Source: Nitrospirota bacterium
Lineage (GTDB): Bacteria > Nitrospirota_A > Leptospirillia > Leptospirillales > Leptospirillaceae
Direction of reading: 5' to 3'
Assembly (NCBI GenBank): GCA_021829515.1
Contig: JAKBPM010000036.1
Location: 1 to 9,751 of the forward strand
DNA length: 9,751 bases
In this document: one piece after another, positions 4,885-9,751 of the stretch
Layout: each line of letters starts with the position of its first letter
Position numbering within the stretch: position 1 is the stretch's first letter
Notes under the pieces: generated by a model
Seen by the model: only the letters and a program-made list of their open reading frames with translations
Database searches by the model: none
What the model was told of the DNA's origin: nothing
Program-made: the position numbers and the translations under genes

Positions 4885-5988
4885 GTGGGAGATGCTACGA
4901 GCAAGAAGCCCTCAGAATTAGCCGCACATACTCTTCGTCAGCTCAGCCGGGACGGACTACCCCCTACTCCCTGGAATTATGCTGAAGTCTATTTTCAGAT
5001 GGAAGCCTCTCCGGGTAATGAAGCCCTGTCCGATCTGATCGAGGTTTCTTCCCTTTTTGCCCAGATGGAGGAGGATTCCTGGTCGCTGAGGCAACTCGAA
5101 GGCTTAAGCCGGTTGATCCCCAAGGTCCATCTATTGTCAGATACGGAGGTTGGTCGGGAGGTTCATTTTATTTTGAAAGATATCCTGACCCGGAACAGAG
5201 GTTTTCTGAAAGAGGTCCTGGAGGATAAGAAACAGTTTCAGAAGACCGTAGTGTTTTTGAATCAAATGGTTTCCCAGATTTCCGGTACGCTGGAAAGTGC
5301 TTCTTCCAGGCTTGAAAAAAATGTTGAACGCCTCAATCAGTCCAAATCACTGGAGGAGGCGAGAAAGATTTTTGAAAAGATTACTGACGAGTCGAGAGAA
5401 CTTCTCTCCACAATCAAAAAAATGGGAGCCGATATCGCCACGGCGAACAAGCAGCTGATGGTTTCATCGATTGAAGCCAATCTCGATCCCCTGACAGGTA
5501 TCTTGAACCGTAGGGGACTCCAGCGAAAACAGGGAAACTTTGTCGGAATGCCAGTGGTTTTTATGGTGTTTGATGCGGATCATTTCAAGGCGCTCAACGA
5601 TCAGCACGGACATGCGGCCGGGGATCTTTTTCTCAGGCAAGTGGTGCTATTTGTCTCGAGGCAACTCGAAAATATGAATTTCTCTTTTTGTCGTTGGGGT
5701 GGGGATGAGTTTCTTGTTGTCTTTGAAGGTGAGTCATTGGAAACGATTCTCGAAAAAGCGGAAAGCATTCAGAAGAATCTTGACCAAGGGGTTCCTTCTC
5801 CCACGATTTTTCTTCCTGGAACAAAAAAAAATCGGGTAACCCTCAGTATCGGTCTTTCCGGTGGTGACTACCGGTACCTTTCTGATTTCGATCGATTCTT
5901 TTCATTGGCGGACAAAGCTCTCTATCAAGCGAAGCAAGATGGACGGAATCTTGTTCGGGCCATCCATCTTGATGATTATTCCGGATAG
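4885..5988 (+). CDS. Cytosolic diguanylate cyclase (GGDEF) with PTPxNY-type N-terminal helical domain
   Basis: The protein makes cyclic di-GMP from two GTP. It has 367 residues and no visible membrane segment. The N-terminal region (about 1-105) carries the PPTPWNYAEVYFQME motif found near the start of many soluble diguanylate cyclases; its ligand is unknown. A helical, probably coiled-coil stretch (about 105-195) leads into the GGDEF domain (about 196-360). That domain shows NLDPLTGILNRRG, FDADHFKALNDQHGHAAGD (metal and base contacts, D230 region), RWGGDEF with the intact signature at 272-276, VTLSIGLSGG, and ADKALYQAKQDGRN. The product-inhibition I-site (RxxD five residues before GGDEF) is absent: residues 263-266 read NMNF. 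It starts at GTG 4885 with AAGGAG at 4869-4874; no in-frame ATG fits better. recG follows after 71 bp with no clear terminator, so the two may be cotranscribed. Confidence 0.93.
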   Translation: MGDATSKKPSELAAHTLRQLSRDGLPPTPWNYAEVYFQMEASPGNEALSDLIEVSSLFAQMEEDSWSLRQLEGLSRLIPKVHLLSDTEVGREVHFILKDILTRNRGFLKEVLEDKKQFQKTVVFLNQMVSQISGTLESASSRLEKNVERLNQSKSLEEARKIFEKITDESRELLSTIKKMGADIATANKQLMVSSIEANLDPLTGILNRRGLQRKQGNFVGMPVVFMVFDADHFKALNDQHGHAAGDLFLRQVVLFVSRQLENMNFSFCRWGGDEFLVVFEGESLETILEKAESIQKNLDQGVPSPTIFLPGTKKNRVTLSIGLSGGDYRYLSDFDRFFSLADKALYQAKQDGRNLVRAIHLDDYSG

Positions 5989-6019
5989 TCCAGAGGGAGA
6001 TTTTCTTTGAGTGCTTGGT

Positions 6020-6059
6020 GTCCTGCGTTTTTGGCTTACATGATCCCGGCTGACAGGAC
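6020..6059 (+). repeat. Short inverted repeat just before the recG start
   Basis: GTCCTG (6020-6025) and CAGGAC (6054-6059) are complementary with a 28-nt loop; the right arm abuts the GTG at 6060. Pairing would cover the only A/G-rich bases before the start. Six base pairs over this distance can arise by chance. Confidence 0.25.
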
Positions 6060-8192
6060 GTGCTGACCCCTGCCACCTCTATCTCATCCCTTCCTGATGT
6101 TGGACCCAGGCGAGGAGAGCGGCTCTCCAAACTTGGCATCCGGACGGTTCTCGATCTTTTGTACACGCTTCCTTTCCGCTATGAAGACAGAAGAGGTGTC
6201 CCCTCGATTGAAAACCTGAGGGAAGGGGAACCGCAGGGATTCCTTGCAACGGTCAGCTCCATCCGCAAAAAAGAGATTCGCAAGCTCAGGGTTCCTGTCA
6301 TAGAGGCAATCCTTTCAGATGGTTCCGGGTCGATCAAGGCAGTGTGGTTTGGTCAGGAGTACATCCTGAAAGCGCTACCGGAATCTGCGCATGCTTTTTT
6401 TTTCGGACGAATCGAATATTCGGAGTTCGATCGTTCCATTGTTGTCAAAAGCCCTGTCTTTGAAAAAGTCGATCCGGGACAAAAAGGCCGTAAAAGCTTT
6501 CATGTCAACCGGATTGTACCTGTTTACAGAGAGTCTCTTGGTTTGACATCGTCTTTCTTTCGAAAGCTGATGGGGGAAACGCTCCTCTCACTGTGGGGGA
6601 GTGATTTCGATCCTCTTCCCGAAAGTATCCGGAAAAAATATGTATTTGATTCCTGGCTCAAAATGATTGTCGGACTTCATTTTCCTGCTGATATTCCTTC
6701 GGGTGGTTCTCTTGAATCCTTGCTTGACCCCTCTTATCCTCCCCGAAAGCGTCTGATCTATGAAGAGTTTTTTCTCCTCGAGTTTTTGATGTTTCAGAAA
6801 AAAGCCGATATCCGGGCACAGGGAAGATCCAACCAATACCGGATCGCACCGGAGGATTTCACCCATTTTTCCTCATCTCTGCCCTTTTCTTTGACCAACG
6901 CGCAAAAGAAGGTGATGGGAGAGATTTCGGCGGATCTTGAAAAGGGTTACCCGATGAATCGCCTCCTTTTGGGTGATGTGGGATCCGGAAAAACCGTTAT
7001 TGCGGCTTGGGCACTTTATCTTGCCATCAAATCCGGATTCCAGTGCGCGTTAATGGCTCCAACCGAAATTTTGGCGAAACAGCATGAAAAAACATTGTCC
7101 CACCTCTTTTCACCCCTCGGATTGACTCCATCCCTTTTGACCAATAGTGTCAAGGGATCTGAACGGAAAGCCATTGTTTCAGGGGTTCATTCCGGGCAGA
7201 TCTCCCTTTTGGTGGGAACACAGGCGTTGATTCAGGAAAGTCTGAACTTTTCTTGCCTGGGACTTGTTGTGATCGATGAGCAACATCGTTTTGGTGTTGA
7301 TCAGAGACGGACCCTGATGGGGAAGGGATCACAGCCGGATACCCTTCTGATGACCGCGACCCCGATTCCCCGATCTCTGGCACTGTCGTATTATGGTGAC
7401 ATGGATCTTTCCATTCTTGATGAAAAACCACCGGGGAGGCTTCCTGTCCAGACAAGAATTTCCCGGTCGGACAACGATTTTTGGGACAGGATCGTCCGTC
7501 CGTTTTTGGAGAGGGGGGAGCAGGTATTTGTTGTTTGCCCCCTGATAGAAGAATCAGATGTGATCGAAGCAAAGGATGCGAGTAGCCACTGGGAGTTTTT
7601 GTCGACTTATTTTTCACCTGTTGAAGTGGGACTCCTTACGGGGAGGACGCCTTACGAGAGTCGTGAGGAAATGATGTCCCGCTTTCGGTCGGGGGAGATT
7701 TTGATGCTTGTTTCCACAACAGTGATTGAGGTAGGTGTTGACATCCCGAATGCCACAGTCATGGTTGTCGAGAGCGCTGAACGCTTTGGACTTGCTCAGC
7801 TTCATCAGCTTCGCGGGAGAGTTGGCCGGGGATCATTGCCCGGTTTTTTCTTTCTTCTTCCGGGTGAGGGGGCCAGTGATGAGGCGATTGCCAGGCTTCA
7901 TGTCCTGGAAGAGTCGGATGACGGATTTCTTGTGGCGGAGGAGGACCTTCGCTCAAGAGGGCCAGGGGAGTTTCTTGGAACTCGCCAGTCCGGAGCGCCG
8001 GCCTTTATCTGTGCAGATCTTTTGAGAGATTTTGATACGCTACAATCTGTCCGTATGGATGTCCGAAACTTCCTCCAGGAAGGTGACAGCCAGAGAGCCG
8101 ATCATCAAAAATGGGTCTGGGCATGGACAACTGTGACCGACTTTATTCGGTCACGATACACAGGAGTTGAAGAATGGATCAGAGTTCGCTGA
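6060..8192 (+). CDS. recG: ATP-dependent DNA helicase RecG
   Basis: RecG remodels stalled forks and branch-migrates Holliday junctions and R/D-loops. The 710-residue protein is of usual length. The N-terminal wedge (about 8-150) includes LPDVGPRRGERLSKLGI, TLPFRYEDRR and an OB-fold stretch with ILSDGSGSIKAVWF. The helicase core shows Walker A GDVGSGKT (305-312), APTEILAKQH (334-342), GTQALIQ, Walker B DEQH (406-409), TATPIPR (432-438), STTVIEVGVDIPNA (552-565) and motif VI QLRGRVGR (583-590). The RecG-type TRG region is RSRGPGEFLGTRQSG (631-645). An in-frame TGA at 6051-6053 excludes any start further upstream, so the GTG at 6060 is the first available. Its ribosome binding site is poor (AGG two bases before), which suggests weak initiation or coupling to upstream translation. 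The last 19 bp overlap the next gene. All catalytic motifs look intact. Confidence 0.97.
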   Translation: MLTPATSISSLPDVGPRRGERLSKLGIRTVLDLLYTLPFRYEDRRGVPSIENLREGEPQGFLATVSSIRKKEIRKLRVPVIEAILSDGSGSIKAVWFGQEYILKALPESAHAFFFGRIEYSEFDRSIVVKSPVFEKVDPGQKGRKSFHVNRIVPVYRESLGLTSSFFRKLMGETLLSLWGSDFDPLPESIRKKYVFDSWLKMIVGLHFPADIPSGGSLESLLDPSYPPRKRLIYEEFFLLEFLMFQKKADIRAQGRSNQYRIAPEDFTHFSSSLPFSLTNAQKKVMGEISADLEKGYPMNRLLLGDVGSGKTVIAAWALYLAIKSGFQCALMAPTEILAKQHEKTLSHLFSPLGLTPSLLTNSVKGSERKAIVSGVHSGQISLLVGTQALIQESLNFSCLGLVVIDEQHRFGVDQRRTLMGKGSQPDTLLMTATPIPRSLALSYYGDMDLSILDEKPPGRLPVQTRISRSDNDFWDRIVRPFLERGEQVFVVCPLIEESDVIEAKDASSHWEFLSTYFSPVEVGLLTGRTPYESREEMMSRFRSGEILMLVSTTVIEVGVDIPNATVMVVESAERFGLAQLHQLRGRVGRGSLPGFFFLLPGEGASDEAIARLHVLEESDDGFLVAEEDLRSRGPGEFLGTRQSGAPAFICADLLRDFDTLQSVRMDVRNFLQEGDSQRADHQKWVWAWTTVTDFIRSRYTGVEEWIRVR

Positions 8193-8578
8193 AAAAAGGA
8201 TCCCAGATCTCTTCCATGAAAGAGGATTTTTTGAGGGGACTGGGTTTTTCCAGAAGATGGAGCCAGGTCAGTTTGTTCCAGATCTTCCACTTTCCGGAAA
8301 TTCTGCGAGCCGGAATAGCCATTCGGCAAAATGAGAAAAAACTTGAGGCGGCAACCCATGAACTTGGTGAATTTGTCTATCAGAGAAAAGCTCAGGAATC
8401 TCTGGATGAAGGGGAAGTGATTGAATGGGATCTGCTCCGGGGTAGGGTGCTGCTCTTCATGGAAGAGCGGAACCGCTTGCTTCGGAGAGGGGGAAAGAGC
8501 GATTTTCCATTCACCGGCTCCGTCGGGGAGAGTAAGGATTCGAATCTGTCGCAATCATCCGGGGGGGAGAAGGAGTGA
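8174..8578 (+). CDS. Hypothetical small helical protein between recG and ppx/gppA
   Basis: I do not recognise this 134-residue protein. The middle (about 40-107) is rich in charged residues and predicted helical: NEKKLEAATHELGEFVYQRK, a DEGEVIEWDLL stretch and MEERNRLLRR. The pattern 'LGEFVY ... E ... I ... L ... R ... L' resembles small coiled-coil proteins that carry LGE-x-VY motifs, a loose likeness only. The tail (about 110-134) is low-complexity Ser/Gly/Glu and probably disordered. There is no signal peptide or membrane segment. AGGAG (8162-8166) precedes the ATG at 8174. The gene overlaps the recG end by 19 bp and the next start by 4 bp, so translation is probably coupled on both sides. 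A G7 tract (8561-8567) lies near its end. Confidence 0.7.
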   Translation: MDQSSLKKGSQISSMKEDFLRGLGFSRRWSQVSLFQIFHFPEILRAGIAIRQNEKKLEAATHELGEFVYQRKAQESLDEGEVIEWDLLRGRVLLFMEERNRLLRRGGKSDFPFTGSVGESKDSNLSQSSGGEKE

Positions 8579-9525
8579 GTTTATCGAATCATCGCATATG
8601 TCTGGTGGATGTCGGGACCAATTCCGTGAGAATGATGGTTGCGGATGTTTCCAACCAGCGAATCTCCAAGGTGATACTGACGGATGGAAAAATTACCCGT
8701 CTGGGGGAGGGGCTCCATGATACAGGGATCATTGGTGAAGCTGCGCTTTCCCGTACAGTTGAATTGATTGCCCAATTCTTATCGACTGCGGCTCCGTTCA
8801 GACCGGATCTTGTCCGTCTGATCGGGACATCAGCGGTTCGTCAGGCAAGCAATCAGGCTGATGTCCTAAAACGGGTGTTTGAAGCAACGGGGGTTCCGCT
8901 TGAAGTGATCGGTGGGGAAACTGAGGCAATTTGGACCTACCACGGTGCATTGGGAAATCTTTTTGATCTGACACCTCCGTATCTGGTAATCGATATTGGT
9001 GGAGGATCGACAGAACTCATCTATGGAGAGACCCTTACGGAAAGTTTGAGGGCCTATTCTGTCGAAGTGGGTGTGGTCACTCTCACAGAGAGAATGATTC
9101 ACTCTGATCCTCCCAAAAAGGAGGAATTGGAGAATGCGAGAAGGGAAGTCAAAAGGTCTTTTGAAGGAGTCATTTCAAAGCTGTTGCCATTTCTGACGTC
9201 AAGTGTGACTTGTGTCGGAACCGCTGGAACCGTCACAACCCTGATGGCTTTTTCGATGGGGATGAGTTTATATGACCCGAAAAAGATCCATGGCCATGGC
9301 CTTCAGAGATCCCGAATCACCGAACTTGTGAGCAGACTCTCATCCCTGACCCTTTCCGAACGACTCAAGCTTCCGGGAATCGAAAAGGGGCGGGAAGATC
9401 TGATCCTTTCCGGAGGGATTATCCTCGATGTCCTGATGGAGCAGCTCAATCTTGCAGGTTTGATTGTTTCTGATTCAGGATTGCGAGAAGGGGCCCTTTT
9501 GAAGACAGCGAGTCTGTTAAAATGA
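8575..9525 (+). CDS. Ppx/GppA phosphatase family protein (short form, without HD domain)
   Basis: Members hydrolyse inorganic polyphosphate from the chain end and/or convert pppGpp to ppGpp, linking phosphate storage to the stringent response. The 316-residue protein contains only the two actin-like (ASKHA) domains. It shows the phosphate-1 loop DVGTNSVR (12-19), GTSAVRQ (84-90), the IGGETEA segment that carries the catalytic-glutamate region (112-118), the phosphate-2 loop DIGGGSTEL (140-148), VGTAGTVTT (214-222) and SDSGLREG (299-306). E. coli Ppx and GppA are about 500 residues with a C-terminal HD-like domain, which is missing here. Short forms are common outside the gamma-proteobacteria. 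Sequence alone does not decide between exopolyphosphatase and pppGpp phosphatase. The GTG start overlaps the previous stop (8575-8578), with GGGAG just upstream; this indicates translational coupling. Confidence 0.93.
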   Translation: MSLSNHRICLVDVGTNSVRMMVADVSNQRISKVILTDGKITRLGEGLHDTGIIGEAALSRTVELIAQFLSTAAPFRPDLVRLIGTSAVRQASNQADVLKRVFEATGVPLEVIGGETEAIWTYHGALGNLFDLTPPYLVIDIGGGSTELIYGETLTESLRAYSVEVGVVTLTERMIHSDPPKKEELENARREVKRSFEGVISKLLPFLTSSVTCVGTAGTVTTLMAFSMGMSLYDPKKIHGHGLQRSRITELVSRLSSLTLSERLKLPGIEKGREDLILSGGIILDVLMEQLNLAGLIVSDSGLREGALLKTASLLK

Positions 9526-9542
9526 ACGTGTGTGTCATATCC

Positions 9543-9751
9543 TCAGCGGGATAGAGCTTTTTCTTCGAGCAGTCGCTGATAGTCGGGAAAGAGGGCAATA
9601 TTTTCCTGTGATCGCTGCATACCTTCCTGCAAGCACTCAATGGCTTTTTGCCAGTCATTTTGTCCAAGGTGAAACTCGGTCATGACTCTGAAAAATCCCG
9701 CTTTTGGTCCATGGTGGGAGATGAACTTTTCTCTTAGAGCATGAATTTCTT
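9543..9751 (-). CDS. C-terminal end of a TPR-like protein, cut by the window edge
   Basis: On the minus strand a frame is open from the right edge to a TGA at 9545-9543, giving 68 visible residues. The start lies beyond the window. The sequence is helical, and FHLGQNDWQKAIECLQEGMQ matches the tetratricopeptide pattern of one helix pair (L-G, W, A-I, L at the expected spacing). A preceding segment (EIHALREKF, then GPKAGFFRVMT) and a capping helix (PDYQRLLEEKALSR) fit the end of a repeat array. TPR domains bind partner proteins; no partner can be inferred. It converges on the ppx/gppA gene with only 17 bp between the stops and no terminator hairpin visible there. Confidence 0.65.
   Translation of the reverse strand, partial: EIHALREKFISHHGPKAGFFRVMTEFHLGQNDWQKAIECLQEGMQRSQENIALFPDYQRLLEEKALSR

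Noticed and set aside
4791..4985. 64-codon plus-strand frame beginning with a hydrophobic stretch in the leader of the diguanylate cyclase gene
   Set aside because: It starts at GTG without a ribosome binding site and runs out of frame through the first 100 bases of the GGDEF gene. The hydrophobicity reflects the T-rich leader.
7150..7617. 155-codon open frame on the minus strand inside recG
   Set aside because: It lies wholly antisense to the conserved helicase motifs of recG, has no recognisable domain and reads as Pro/Ser-rich low-complexity sequence typical of shadow frames.
8105..8554. 149-codon minus-strand frame antisense to the recG end and the unknown small gene
   Set aside because: The plus-strand gene has a ribosome binding site and coupled overlaps with both neighbours; the antisense frame has neither and no family likeness.
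1..9751. CRISPR array, toxin-antitoxin, phage or transposon remains
   Set aside because: No regularly spaced repeats, integrase or transposase motifs, terminal inverted repeats or target duplications were visible; genes are housekeeping in type.

Overview
The window looks like ordinary chromosomal DNA of a Gram-negative-type bacterium with moderate GC. It holds nine complete protein genes, one 5'-truncated gene (fabI) and one gene cut by the right edge. The best guess for the source is an acidophilic Nitrospirota organism of the Leptospirillum type. That rests on overall protein character and on the minimal Rieske/cytochrome b operon with a cytochrome c fused to cytochrome b. It is an inference from memory of such genomes, not a demonstrated placement.

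Left part (1-3229): the 3' end of fabI (fatty acid synthesis), then an AT-rich intergenic region with an inverted repeat and a sigma70-like promoter. Next comes a two-gene quinol:cytochrome c oxidoreductase operon. Its first gene encodes a Rieske protein with an N-terminal PRC-barrel-like domain ahead of an internal twin-arginine motif. Its second gene is a single polypeptide joining a b6-like part, a subunit-IV-like part and a C-terminal mono-haem cytochrome c. This is the most interesting part of the window: three electron-transfer modules sit in two genes, the usual PEWY motif reads PAWY, and the haem c_n cysteine position is not a cysteine.

Middle (3210-4460): a small CPTC thioredoxin/glutaredoxin-like gene on the minus strand overlaps the 3' end of the cytochrome gene. 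It is divergent from a two-gene plus-strand unit made of a tiny glycine-rich membrane protein and a RidA deaminase. A GC-rich hairpin separates ridA from a convergent rpmB, which encodes a zinc-ribbon form of ribosomal protein L28 best started at a GTG.

Intergenic 4461-4884 is 424 bp long. It carries the rpmB promoter on the minus strand, a strong 18-bp hairpin among nested repeats, and a promoter reading toward the next gene. Both promoters have a TAGAAT -10 box.

Right part (4885-9525): a cytosolic GGDEF diguanylate cyclase with no I-site is followed by recG, an unknown small helical protein that overlaps the end of recG, and a short Ppx/GppA phosphatase that overlaps that gene by 4 bp. These look like one translationally coupled unit linking branch-migration repair to polyphosphate/(p)ppGpp metabolism. 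A TPR-like gene enters from the right edge on the minus strand. Four of the plus and minus strand genes (rpmB, the GGDEF gene, recG and ppx) appear to start with GTG.

I saw no tRNA, rRNA, CRISPR array, insertion sequence or phage gene. No defence system or other wholly new system is apparent; the novelty lies in protein architecture and in the structured intergenic region.
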